Shown here piece after piece: positions 6,773-14,828 of a stretch of 25,823 nt of DNA. The stretch is from VGRW01 sp041498295 (GTDB lineage: Bacteria > Myxococcota_A > UBA9160 > SZUA-336). The notes under the pieces were generated by a model, which did not search any database, was not told the origin of the DNA, and saw only the letters and a program-made list of their open reading frames with translations. The stretch spans positions 1-25,823 of the forward strand of contig JBGQIB010000054.1 of NCBI GenBank assembly GCA_041498295.1, read 5' to 3'. A program made the translations under genes and the position numbers. The stretch's first letter is position 1; every line of letters starts with the position of its first letter.

Positions 6773-7930
6773 ATGAAGCGCGACATCTTCAGCGACGAGC
6801 ACGAGCTCTTTCGCGCGCAGTTCAAGCGCTTCGCGGCCGCCGAGATAGAGCCCAAGATCGCCGGCTGGAACGAGAAGGGCATGAGCGACCGCGCCAGCTG
6901 GAAGCGCATGGGCGAAGAGGGCTTCCTCGGCGCGAACGCGCCCGAAGCCTACGGCGGCGCGGGCGCGGACTTCCTCTACGACGCGATCGTGATGGAAGAG
7001 CTCTCGTACATTCGCGCGCACGGCATGATGATGTCGCTGCACTCCGACATCTGCATGCCCTATCTCATCGAGTTCGGCAGCGACGCGCAGAAGGAGAAGT
7101 ATCTCCCGGGCGCGATCGCGGGCGACCTGCTGCTCGGCATCGCGATGACCGAGCCCGGTACCGGCTCCGATCTCGCGAACGTGCAGACCAGCGCGATCCG
7201 CGACGGAAACTCGTACGTGCTGAACGGCTCGAAGACGTTCATCTCGAACGGCCAGATCGGCGACTTGTTCATCGTCGTCGCGAAGACCGATCCGAGCGCG
7301 GACCCGCCGCACCGCGGAATGAGTCTATTGCTCGTCGAGGCGAGCGCGCCCGGCTTCGTGCGCGGGCGCAAGCTCGACAAACTCGGGCTGCGCGGCCAAG
7401 ACACGAGTGAGCTGTTCTTCCAGGACTGCCGCGTGCCCGCCGACGCAGTGCTCGGCGGTACCCCGGGGCGCGGCTTCAAGCAGCTGATGCAGAACCTGCA
7501 ACAGGAGCGCCTGAGTATCTCGGTCGCGTCGATGGCCTCGTGCCGGCGCGCGCTCGACGACACGCTCGAGTACGTGAAGAGCCGGCGCGCGTTCGGCCAG
7601 CCGATCGCCGGCTTTCAGAACACGCAGTTCAAGCTCGCCGAACTCGCGACGGAAGTCGAAGTCGGTCAGGCGTTCACCGACAAGCTGCTCGTCGCGCACG
7701 TGCGCAAGGACTCGATCGTCTCGGAAGTGTCGATGGGCAAGTGGTGGACGACCGACTTGCAGAAGCGACTCACCGCCGAGTGTCTGCAGCTCCACGGCGG
7801 CTACGGTTTCATGCGCGAGTACCCGATCTCGACCGACTACGCGGACGCCGCGGTGCAATCGATCTACGCGGGCACCAACGAGATCATGAAGCGCATCATC
7901 GCCCGGAATCTCGGGCTCGACCTCTGCTGA
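6773..7930 (+). CDS. Acyl-CoA dehydrogenase, LCAD/IVD-like catalytic arrangement
   Basis: A full-length (385 residue) flavin acyl-CoA dehydrogenase that introduces the alpha-beta double bond into an acyl-CoA. AMTEPGTGSD (124-133) is the family signature around the flavin, and RRAFGQPIAGFQNTQFKLAE plus CLQLHGGYGFMREYPI are the C-terminal signatures. The usual YEGT catalytic Glu is absent (IYAGTNEIMKR), while helix G carries QQERL with E245. This is the arrangement of long-chain and isovaleryl-CoA dehydrogenases, where the base sits on helix G, so the enzyme is probably active on long or branched acyl chains. The ATG at 6773 is chosen because GGCGAGGAGGG ends 8 bp upstream; an earlier ATG at 6746 has no such site. 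The cyclophilin gene follows after 10 bp in the same operon. Confidence 0.92.
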   Translation: MKRDIFSDEHELFRAQFKRFAAAEIEPKIAGWNEKGMSDRASWKRMGEEGFLGANAPEAYGGAGADFLYDAIVMEELSYIRAHGMMMSLHSDICMPYLIEFGSDAQKEKYLPGAIAGDLLLGIAMTEPGTGSDLANVQTSAIRDGNSYVLNGSKTFISNGQIGDLFIVVAKTDPSADPPHRGMSLLLVEASAPGFVRGRKLDKLGLRGQDTSELFFQDCRVPADAVLGGTPGRGFKQLMQNLQQERLSISVASMASCRRALDDTLEYVKSRRAFGQPIAGFQNTQFKLAELATEVEVGQAFTDKLLVAHVRKDSIVSEVSMGKWWTTDLQKRLTAECLQLHGGYGFMREYPISTDYADAAVQSIYAGTNEIMKRIIARNLGLDLC

Positions 7931-7940
7931 AGGAGACGGA

Positions 7941-8612
7941 ATGATTCGCTCGTGTCTCGCCGCGGCGCTCGCGGCTTGCTTTGCGTGGAACGGAGCGGCG
8001 TTCGCCGCGGGGGAGAAGACGATGGGGGACTCCGATGCGGCCATTGCGGCGATCGACGCGCAAATCGCGAAGGCCAAGGTCGACAAGACCAAGACCGACT
8101 GGAAGTCGCACGTGCCGAAGCCCGAGAAGGTGAGCTTCGACCCGAAGAAGACTTACTACTGGGACCTCGTGACGAACAAGGGCCCGATCGAGGTCAAGCT
8201 GCGCAGCGACGTCGCGCCGATGCACGTCACGAGCACGATCTATCTCACGCGCCTCGGCTTCTACGACGGCGTGGTGTTCCACCGCGTGATTCCCGGCTTC
8301 ATGGCGCAGGGCGGCGATCCGACGGGCACCGGCATGGGCGGACCGGGATACAACTACGCGGGCGAGTTCTCAGCGAACGCGACGCACGACAAGCCGGGCA
8401 TCCTGTCGATGGCGAACGCCGGCCCCGGCACCGACGGGAGTCAGTTCTTCCTCACGTTCGTCCCGACCGACTACCTGAACGGCAAGCACACCGTGTTCGG
8501 CGAAGTCACGAAGGGTCAGGACACGTTGAAGGCGCTCGAGGCCGCCGGATCTCAGAGCGGTCGCACGAAGGAAAAGGTGGAGATCACGAAGGCGACGATT
8601 CGAGTTCAGTGA
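7941..8612 (+). CDS. Secreted cyclophilin-type peptidyl-prolyl cis-trans isomerase
   Basis: The 223-residue protein begins with a signal peptide (MIRSCLAAALAACFAW..AAFA, cleavage near residue 22) and a Lys-rich linker (about 40-65). The cyclophilin domain follows: VVFHRVIPGFMAQGGDPTGTG, then GILSMANAGPGTDGSQFF and LNGKHTVFGEV. The catalytic Arg in FHRVI and the Phe/Gln positions of GSQFF are present, so isomerase activity is expected, in the periplasm. AAGGAG overlaps the end of the acyl-CoA dehydrogenase frame 6 bp before the ATG, so the two are likely co-transcribed, although no functional link is obvious. Its last 29 bp overlap the convergent desaturase gene. Confidence 0.92.
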   Translation: MIRSCLAAALAACFAWNGAAFAAGEKTMGDSDAAIAAIDAQIAKAKVDKTKTDWKSHVPKPEKVSFDPKKTYYWDLVTNKGPIEVKLRSDVAPMHVTSTIYLTRLGFYDGVVFHRVIPGFMAQGGDPTGTGMGGPGYNYAGEFSANATHDKPGILSMANAGPGTDGSQFFLTFVPTDYLNGKHTVFGEVTKGQDTLKALEAAGSQSGRTKEKVEITKATIRVQ

Positions 8613-9486
8613 GCGGCGCGACGATGTCCTCGCCAGGGTGGAGAAACGTCTCCGGCACCTCGCGCAGATCCCACACGATTCCGACGAGCGCGAGCCCGCG
8701 CAGCGCGTAGTACGTGAGATCGATCTCCCACCAGAAGAAGCCCTGGCGCGCCGAGCTCATGAACCAGTGGTGGTTGTTGTGCCAGCCCTCGCCCAAGGTG
8801 AGGAGGCCCAAGAACCAATTGTTTCGGCTGTCGTCGCCGGTCGCGTAGCGCTGGCTGCCCCAGCGGTGCGCGAGTGAGTTGATCGAGTACGTCGTGTGCC
8901 ACAGGAGCACCGTCGACAAGACGTAGCCCCAGAGCACGCCCGGGAAGCCGCCGATCATCGCGCACGCGATCGCGAGCGCGATCGGCGGCACGAAGTGCCA
9001 GCGGTTCAGCCACACGAGCTCGGGGAAGCGCGCGAAGTCGCGGATGTTCTCGAGTTCCGTGCGTTCCCACTTCGTGTCGAGGATCCAGCCCTGGTGCGAG
9101 TACCAGAAGCCTTCGCGCGGCGAGTGCATGTCACCCGGCTGGTCCGAAAAACGGTGATGGCGGCGGTGCCCGCCGGACCACCAGAGCGGCCCCTTCTGCG
9201 TCGCGGTCGTGCCGACCAGCGCGAGCAGGAACTGGAACGCGCGGCTGGTGCGGAACGCGCGGTGGGCGAAGTAGCGGTGGAAGCCCGCGGTGATCGCGAA
9301 CAGCCGCAGCCAGAAGGTGAGCGCCGAGAGCAGCAGCACTTCGCTCGACGGCGGTGTCACGATCACGGCCAACGCCAGTGCGTGTAGGCCCCAGTAAATC
9401 AACGTGGGCAGCAATTGCTTGCGCGCGAGCACGCCGTCAGCGGGGAGCTTCAGCGACTCCGGGAGAGCGTCGGCAGGTGCACTCAT
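8584..9486 (-). CDS. Acyl-CoA (delta-9 type) fatty acid desaturase
   Basis: A 300-residue membrane desaturase with the three histidine clusters of the acyl-CoA/lipid desaturase family: HRYFAH (70-75), HRRHH (107-111) and HNNHH (236-240), which bind the di-iron centre. Hydrophobic segments surround residues 27-43, 49-68, 165-183 and 185-200. It inserts a double bond into saturated fatty acyl chains at the inner membrane using O2, most likely to tune membrane fluidity. A GGAGGA site lies 9 bp before the ATG. The gene converges with the cyclophilin gene, overlapping it by 29 bp, and is divergent from the LLM oxidoreductase. Confidence 0.93.
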   Translation of the reverse strand: MSAPADALPESLKLPADGVLARKQLLPTLIYWGLHALALAVIVTPPSSEVLLLSALTFWLRLFAITAGFHRYFAHRAFRTSRAFQFLLALVGTTATQKGPLWWSGGHRRHHRFSDQPGDMHSPREGFWYSHQGWILDTKWERTELENIRDFARFPELVWLNRWHFVPPIALAIACAMIGGFPGVLWGYVLSTVLLWHTTYSINSLAHRWGSQRYATGDDSRNNWFLGLLTLGEGWHNNHHWFMSSARQGFFWWEIDLTYYALRGLALVGIVWDLREVPETFLHPGEDIVAPLTELESSPS

Positions 9487-9596
9487 ATCGGGGGATCCTC
9501 CGGGTCCGGAACTCTAAGGTTCGGATCGGGCCGAGGCCGCGCATTCCTGGTGAAACTTCTGTCAAACTGGGTCGTGGGGAAAAGCAGGAGGCGAGC

Positions 9597-10604
9597 ATGA
9601 CGCGGCGCATCGGCATCGGGTTCGATTGGCAGGGGAATCTCGATCGCGAGCGCGCATTTGCGCGCGCAAAGCTCGCGGAAGATGCAGGAATTGATTCACT
9701 CTGGGCCGCAGAGGCCTGGGGCCGCGACGCGTTCTCGCTGCTGACTCAGGTGGCGGAGCGCACGACGCGCATCAAGCTCGGGACCGGGATCGTAAACATC
9801 TACTCCCGGACACCCGCAGCGCTCGCGCAACACTTCGCCACGCTCGACGAGCTGTCCGGCGGCCGCGTGATCATCGGGCTCGGCAACAGCGGCCCGAACG
9901 TGATCGAGCACTTCCACGGCGTGCCGTTCCAACCCGCGCTGCGCCGCATGCGCGAGACCGTCGAGCTGCTGCGCTTGTTCTTCAAGCACGAGCCGGTGAA
10001 GTACTCGGGCGAGATCTTCAAGCTCGAGCGCGGCTTCACGCTGCGCTTCGATCCCGTGCGCAAGGAAGTGCCGATCTATCTCGCGACCCTGAACCCGAAG
10101 AGCGTGAAGATGACCGCGGAGCTCGCCGACGGCTGGATGCCGGTGATGATCCCGATCGATCAGCTCGCTAAGGAAGTCGCGAACGTGAATCAGTGGGTGC
10201 GCGAAGCGGGCCGCGATCCGAAGCAGTTCACCACGCGCGCTCCTGGAGGAGTCACCGTCGCGAATACGCCCGCGCAGCTCGCGTTGGCAATGCGCCGCTC
10301 GGCCGGCACACTCGCGTTCTACTGCGCGCGCATGGGCGAGTTCTACTACCGCCAGCTCTCGCGCCAGGGCTTCCAAGCGGAAGCCGACCGCGTGCGCGCC
10401 GCCTGGGCCGAAGGCGGACCCGAGAAAGCTGCCGCCGCCGTCCCGCCCGCCATGATGTCCCGCCTCGGCTTCGCCGGCTCTACAGAAGCGTGTGTAGAGC
10501 GGCTGCAGCAGGAAGAAGAAGCGGGCGCGACCCTGCACTCCGCGACCGTGCTCGAAGAAGATCCGCGCGAAGCGGGAAAGATACTCGCGAAGCTGGTGGG
10601 GTAG
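9597..10604 (+). CDS. LLM class (luciferase-like) flavin/F420-dependent oxidoreductase
   Basis: A 335-residue luciferase-like monooxygenase-family TIM barrel. The N-terminus RIGIGFDWQG, then LAEDAGIDSLWAAEAWGRDAFSLLTQVAERTTRIKLGTGIVNIYSRTPA is diagnostic, as is LDELSGGRVIIGLGNSGP. The group includes FMN- and F420-dependent enzymes; PIYLATLNPKSVKMTAELADGWMPV is typical of F420-dependent members such as methylene-tetrahydromethanopterin-reductase-like proteins. The cofactor cannot be fixed from sequence alone, but a second F420-type protein occurs at 22283. AGGAGG lies 5 bp before the ATG at 9597, which decides the start; the frame is open upstream to 9354 but there it lies antisense to the desaturase. 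It converges with the LolA-like gene across 21 bp. Confidence 0.88.
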   Translation: MTRRIGIGFDWQGNLDRERAFARAKLAEDAGIDSLWAAEAWGRDAFSLLTQVAERTTRIKLGTGIVNIYSRTPAALAQHFATLDELSGGRVIIGLGNSGPNVIEHFHGVPFQPALRRMRETVELLRLFFKHEPVKYSGEIFKLERGFTLRFDPVRKEVPIYLATLNPKSVKMTAELADGWMPVMIPIDQLAKEVANVNQWVREAGRDPKQFTTRAPGGVTVANTPAQLALAMRRSAGTLAFYCARMGEFYYRQLSRQGFQAEADRVRAAWAEGGPEKAAAAVPPAMMSRLGFAGSTEACVERLQQEEEAGATLHSATVLEEDPREAGKILAKLVG

Positions 10605-10625
10605 AGCGCGACTTCGCCTTCGGCC

Positions 10626-11459
10626 TCAGAACTGCGGGAAGTGTTGCACGCGCAGGTTCAAGTGACTGAAGAGGCCGTCGGGTAGATCGGCGATCTCGAC
10701 CACGCGCCGCAGCACGATCTCGGTCTCGCCGCCGTCGGCCCAGCGGCGGGCGATGCGGCGCATCGGGAGGCGGCGTCCGCCGAAGTCCTGGTAGTCGGCG
10801 GGCGTGGTGGAGAGCCGGCGTACTTCCTTGTCGCGGCGGAAGAAGCGCGACTGGAGCAACAGGTTCGCGTCCGAGCTGAACACGAGCTCGAGCCGGTCGA
10901 AGCCCAGGTTCGATTCCGCGGAGCGCGCGACCACCACGTGACACGGGACGGTGTCGACGACCTCGTCCGGCCCGAACTCGTAGCTGAGCTCGCCGCGCGC
11001 CGTCGGCCGGTAGTCGCCGAGCGCGATCAGCTCGAACACCGCCTCGCGCTCGATCTGCGACGACGCGAGCCGGCGCACTTTGCCGTCGGTCGCGGAGCCG
11101 GCGTAGAGGAAGAGGTCGTCCGAGCCGCCGCGCGTTTCCCGCATCAGCATCGCCCACTTGTCGAACGACGCCGGCTCGCGAACGTCGAACAAGAGCTCCG
11201 CGAGCCCGTCGCGCCAGCGGCGCGCGATCGTGAACAGCGCGCGCGCCGGACCGCGCAGCACCTCGTAAGTCAGGAACGCGTCGAAGCGCTCGGTCTCGTC
11301 GAAGTACCCCTCCGCGAGCGCGGTGGGATCGGCGATCGCGGGAGTCGGCAGCGTGTCGCCTGCGACCGCGGCGGGCGGCCCGTCGGCGCGCGCCGCGGTG
11401 GGGAAGGCGAGTGCGCACGCGCACAGCATGGAGCCGATGAGTCGCACGACGCGGGCCAT
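10626..11459 (-). CDS. Outer-membrane lipoprotein-sorting-type (LolA-like) periplasmic protein
   Basis: The 277-residue protein has a signal peptide (MARVVRLIGSMLCACALAFPTAARA, cleaved near residue 25), then a beta-rich domain of the 'outer membrane lipoprotein-sorting protein' LolA-like family: YFDETERFDAFLTYEVLRGPARALFTIARRWRDG, LFLYAGSATDGKVRRL, and SRFFRRDKEVRRLSTTPADYQDFGGRRLPMRRIARRW. The half-barrel fold is expected to carry a lipid or lipoprotein in the periplasm. In related genomes such proteins often accompany MMPL/RND permeases; here the nearest is the gene at 18281, not adjacent. A clear AAGGAG 6 bp before the ATG fixes the start. It is divergent from the large glycosidase-like gene across 78 bp; TATCCT (11487-11492, minus strand) is a likely -10. 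Confidence 0.82.
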   Translation of the reverse strand: MARVVRLIGSMLCACALAFPTAARADGPPAAVAGDTLPTPAIADPTALAEGYFDETERFDAFLTYEVLRGPARALFTIARRWRDGLAELLFDVREPASFDKWAMLMRETRGGSDDLFLYAGSATDGKVRRLASSQIEREAVFELIALGDYRPTARGELSYEFGPDEVVDTVPCHVVVARSAESNLGFDRLELVFSSDANLLLQSRFFRRDKEVRRLSTTPADYQDFGGRRLPMRRIARRWADGGETEIVLRRVVEIADLPDGLFSHLNLRVQHFPQF

Positions 11460-11522
11460 CTCGTGCTCCTTCGACGTCGCCAACTTAGGATACGCTTCGC
11501 GCCGCGGCACGGTTTCCTCTGC

Positions 11523-11528
11523 TAATTT
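11523..11528 (+). promoter_or_regulatory. Possible -10 element (TAATTT) for the glycosidase-like gene
   Basis: TAATTT stands out in a G+C-rich gap and ends 9 bp before the ATG at 11538. There is no Shine-Dalgarno sequence between them, so a leaderless transcript is predicted. No good -35 match is visible. Confidence 0.35.
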
Positions 11529-11537
11529 CCCGCGCGC

Positions 11538-14500
11538 ATGCCCCTCCGCAGCGCGCTCCTGGCGGGCGCACTCGCCGCAGTAACCGCTCTGCCCGAAGGC
11601 GCGCCCGTGGAAAGGCGTGAGCCCGACGTCGCCGCGGAGCTGCGCGCGTTTTCGCTCGCGCCGCCCGCCTGGAGCGCGGACGTCGTGAACGCGGTGCTCG
11701 GCTACTGTACGAATGCACAGGTCGCGCGACAGGAAGGTTGGCTCGCGACGCCGGAGAACTGGCTGCAGGTCGACTACATGGACCGCGCGAGCAGCTACAC
11801 GACTCACGGCTGGCTCGCGCGCCGCGGCATCCCCGAGGAGCACGACGGCTACGCCGAGTATCAGGAGTCGTTTCAACTGGGCGCAGAGGCGGCGATCGAG
11901 CTGCTCGGCGAGCGCGGGCTGGCGCGCGGCCCGATGGGCGAGCTGGTGATCGACCCGCTCGAAGGGCTCGCACACCGGGCGTACATCACCGACCCGCTCG
12001 AGCCGCGCTGGGCGGCGCTGCTCGCCTACGACACGGCGACCAGCCCGCTGCTCGGCGACGCGCTTTCGCAGGACAACATCGGCGGCGTGGCCGCCGGCGT
12101 GGGGCCCAGCGCGATCGGCCGCTTCGGCGACGCGAGCGCGCGTGGCTTCGCGGCGTGGCGCGAGCGGCGGGGCGAGTCCGCGTTGCCTCCGATCCGCGAG
12201 TATCTGCGCGGGCGACACGGCGCGCAGCTCGCGGCGCTGCGCCCGTACGCGCCGCCCGAGGCGTTCGATTTCCGGCGCGCGAGCGCGGCCGCGCAGTCAC
12301 TCTGCGACGACCCGGTGCTCGCCGACTACCAGATCTTCCGCTACGCCGCGAATCTCGATGTCTGGGCACGCCTCTACACCAACCTGCGTCACATCGCCGC
12401 GCGCGACGGGCGCGCCTTCGGCGTGCACGGAAACCTGGGCGGCTCTCAGCTCGGGCCCGACGCGTATCCGTTCGCGCTCGCGGAGTTCGTCGACACGATC
12501 TGGTTCGAGAATTCGGGCACGGCGCAATACGACCAGTTCCGCAACGGCTGGTGGAACGCGTTGGGGGCGCTGCGGCTCGAGCTCGCGGTCGCCCTCGCGG
12601 ACGGCCCGAGGGCGGTGATGTTCCTGGCGCATCCCGAGAAGCAGACGCCGGACCTCCTGGCGCACGAGCTCGCCGAGATCAGCGCGGGCGGCGGCATTCC
12701 GCTCGTGAACCCGGACTTGCTCGCGAGCGAGGCGCCCGGCGCGCTGCCAGCCTACGGCGAGCTCGTGCGCCTGCGCGACCAACACCGAGCGGTGTTCACG
12801 GCGCGCGGGCACTCGCGCCTCGCCGACGTAGCGCTGCTGTATTCGGTGGCGACGGTGCTGTTCGATCCGTGCGTGCCCGAAGCGAGCACCCCCGACACGC
12901 CGGTGATGAACGATTTCTCGAGCGCGGCGCGCGTGCTCGAGGAGGAGCACGTCCCATACGCCGTCGTGGTGTTGCCCCACTCGGAGCTCCAGCCGGCGTC
13001 GTCCCGCGAGCCCGATCTCGCGCGCTATCGCGTGCTGATCGCCCCCTCGCTGGAGCGACTTTCCGACGCGGATCTCGAGCGACTCACTCGGTACCTGCGG
13101 GGCGGCGGAACGCTGGCAGTGCTCGGGAAGCTCGGAACGCGCGACGAGCGGAACCGACCGCGCGCGGGTGACACGCTCGCAAAGCTGCGCGCGGCGGGTC
13201 GAGTGCGCGTTCTGGTGGGCGGCGCATCGTTCCCAGCTTTTCGCATCTCGGACACCGCACAGGCGCGGGCGCTCGGGGCGCGCCTGCTCGTCGAGCTCGC
13301 GCCGCTCCTGCCCGAGCCGCGTGTATCGGGCAATCTCTCCGCGAACACCTGGGTGACGACATGGCGCCACGCGGGCGGCTTCGTCACCGCTCACTTCGTG
13401 AGCTACGCGCTCGACTACGCGAGCGGCGCCGCGCAGCCGACGGCGCCCGCCCGCGTGCGCCTGCGGCTGCCCGACGACGTGCGCGCCAAGAGTGCGCGCT
13501 GGCTCGTGCCCGGGGAGCCGGAGCGCGAGCTGCCGCTGCGCGTGACGGGTGGGGACGCGGAAGTGACTCTGCCGGCGCTGCGCGTGTACGGCGTGCTCGT
13601 CGTCGGGCCGGACGGCGCGGAGGCGCGTGCCAGCGCGTACGCGCGCGGCGACCAGCGCCTGGCGCGCGCGCGGCGCGCGGGCTCGGGAGCGAGCGATCTC
13701 GACGCGCGCATCGCCCGAGTCACAGCGCTCCGCTCGGCTGACGCACGCGCCTACGACGAGGCGGCGGGCGCGCTGCTGCGCGCGCTCTCCGCGGAGCGCG
13801 AGCGCGCATACGTGGCCTGGGTTCAGAGCCTCGCGGACTTCGGCGACCCTGTGGCGGCGTTCGCGTTCGGGCAGAGCGCCGACGTTCCGCCCTGGCGCGC
13901 GGTCGGCCCAGACACCTCGTACTCGCGCACGCTCGGCTTCGGCTGGCTGCCCGCGGACGACGACTCGCGGGCGACCCCGGAGGAGAGCTACATGACCGTG
14001 TCGCGCGAGGTCGCTCCGGACTCACTCCGTTCCATGTCCCTGTATTGGGCTTACTGGCCGTTCGCGGAGGGCGCGCTGCCGCGGCCGATCGCGCGCGCGC
14101 TCGTCTCGGGGCGCCCGCGCGTGTTCCGCGTCGATCTGCCCGGCGGCGACTACCGCGTCTCGGTCGTCGAAGCGAACGCCGCGTGGGATCAGCACAACCT
14201 GCTGGTGTCCGGCATGGTCGTCGCGAACGGACGGCCGGTGCTTCTCGACGTCCCGCTCGATGTCGGCGCGCTCGTGCAGCGCGCGTTCACGGCGCACGTC
14301 GACGATGGCGCGCTCGAGCTCCGCTTCGGCGGCGCGACCGGTTTCGGTGTCGCCTCGCTGCTCGTGGAGAAGGCGAGTCAGCTCGTGCCCGACCCGCTCG
14401 AGGGCGGGGCCGTGCGCGCGTGGCGTGTCTCCCCGCGCCATCCGAATCCCGATTGGGCGCCGCTCGGCGACCTCGTCGTCCCGAAGAGCGACGCCGCGAC

Positions 14501-14819
14501 CGAGATTCGCGCGGCGGAGTCGGGCATTCCGGTCGTCGATCTCGACACGCTCGCGCACGCGTCGATCGGCGACGTCGTCGTGGCGCGCGCCGAGGTCGAG
14601 CGCGCAGCCGCGGGAACCGCGGAGCTGCGCCTCGGCTCCAGCAGCGCCGCGCGCATGTATTTGAACGGCGCGCTCGTGCTCGACCTCCCGAACGTGAAAG
14701 GCGTCGAGCGCGACGAGGGCGTCGCGCGCGTATCGCTGCGCGCGGGCTCGAATCAGCTCGAGGTGGTGCTCGAGCGCTTCTGGGAGCGCCGCTGGCTCTT
14801 CTTCGCCAGCGTCCTCTAA
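11538..14819 (+). CDS. Large secreted glycoside-hydrolase-like multidomain protein
   Basis: A 1093-residue protein with a short hydrophobic N-terminus (about 1-18) that could act as a signal peptide. Residues about 45-445 look like a TIM-barrel hydrolase: VHGNLGGSQLGPDAYPFALAE then DTIWFENSG, ending in RLRDQHRAVFTARGHSRLADVALLYS, a transition seen in GH42- and hypothetical-glycosidase-like proteins. Residues about 446-590 resemble a glutamine-amidotransferase-like (beta-galactosidase trimerisation) domain: VLEEEHVPYAVVVLP, ARYRVLIAPSLERLSDADLERL, YLRGGGTLAV. A beta-sandwich follows. Two C-terminal jelly-roll-like modules are suggested at about 785-945 (RTLGFGWLPADDD, FRVDLPGGDYRVSVVE) and 1005-1093 (RLGSSSAARMYLNGALVLDLPN). 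Likely a secreted polysaccharide-active enzyme or binding protein. I cannot assign a GH family or the catalytic acids; D320 and E324 are candidates only. The ferredoxin-reductase gene begins 9 bp after its stop. Confidence 0.75.
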   Translation: MPLRSALLAGALAAVTALPEGAPVERREPDVAAELRAFSLAPPAWSADVVNAVLGYCTNAQVARQEGWLATPENWLQVDYMDRASSYTTHGWLARRGIPEEHDGYAEYQESFQLGAEAAIELLGERGLARGPMGELVIDPLEGLAHRAYITDPLEPRWAALLAYDTATSPLLGDALSQDNIGGVAAGVGPSAIGRFGDASARGFAAWRERRGESALPPIREYLRGRHGAQLAALRPYAPPEAFDFRRASAAAQSLCDDPVLADYQIFRYAANLDVWARLYTNLRHIAARDGRAFGVHGNLGGSQLGPDAYPFALAEFVDTIWFENSGTAQYDQFRNGWWNALGALRLELAVALADGPRAVMFLAHPEKQTPDLLAHELAEISAGGGIPLVNPDLLASEAPGALPAYGELVRLRDQHRAVFTARGHSRLADVALLYSVATVLFDPCVPEASTPDTPVMNDFSSAARVLEEEHVPYAVVVLPHSELQPASSREPDLARYRVLIAPSLERLSDADLERLTRYLRGGGTLAVLGKLGTRDERNRPRAGDTLAKLRAAGRVRVLVGGASFPAFRISDTAQARALGARLLVELAPLLPEPRVSGNLSANTWVTTWRHAGGFVTAHFVSYALDYASGAAQPTAPARVRLRLPDDVRAKSARWLVPGEPERELPLRVTGGDAEVTLPALRVYGVLVVGPDGAEARASAYARGDQRLARARRAGSGASDLDARIARVTALRSADARAYDEAAGALLRALSAERERAYVAWVQSLADFGDPVAAFAFGQSADVPPWRAVGPDTSYSRTLGFGWLPADDDSRATPEESYMTVSREVAPDSLRSMSLYWAYWPFAEGALPRPIARALVSGRPRVFRVDLPGGDYRVSVVEANAAWDQHNLLVSGMVVANGRPVLLDVPLDVGALVQRAFTAHVDDGALELRFGGATGFGVASLLVEKASQLVPDPLEGGAVRAWRVSPRHPNPDWAPLGDLVVPKSDAATEIRAAESGIPVVDLDTLAHASIGDVVVARAEVERAAAGTAELRLGSSSAARMYLNGALVLDLPNVKGVERDEGVARVSLRAGSNQLEVVLERFWERRWLFFASVL

Positions 14820-14828
14820 GCTGCGGGC

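Noticed and set aside
12297..13394. 365-codon open frame antisense to the glycosidase-like gene
   Set aside because: Arg/Glu/His-rich composition without any recognisable domain; typical shadow of a high-G+C gene.
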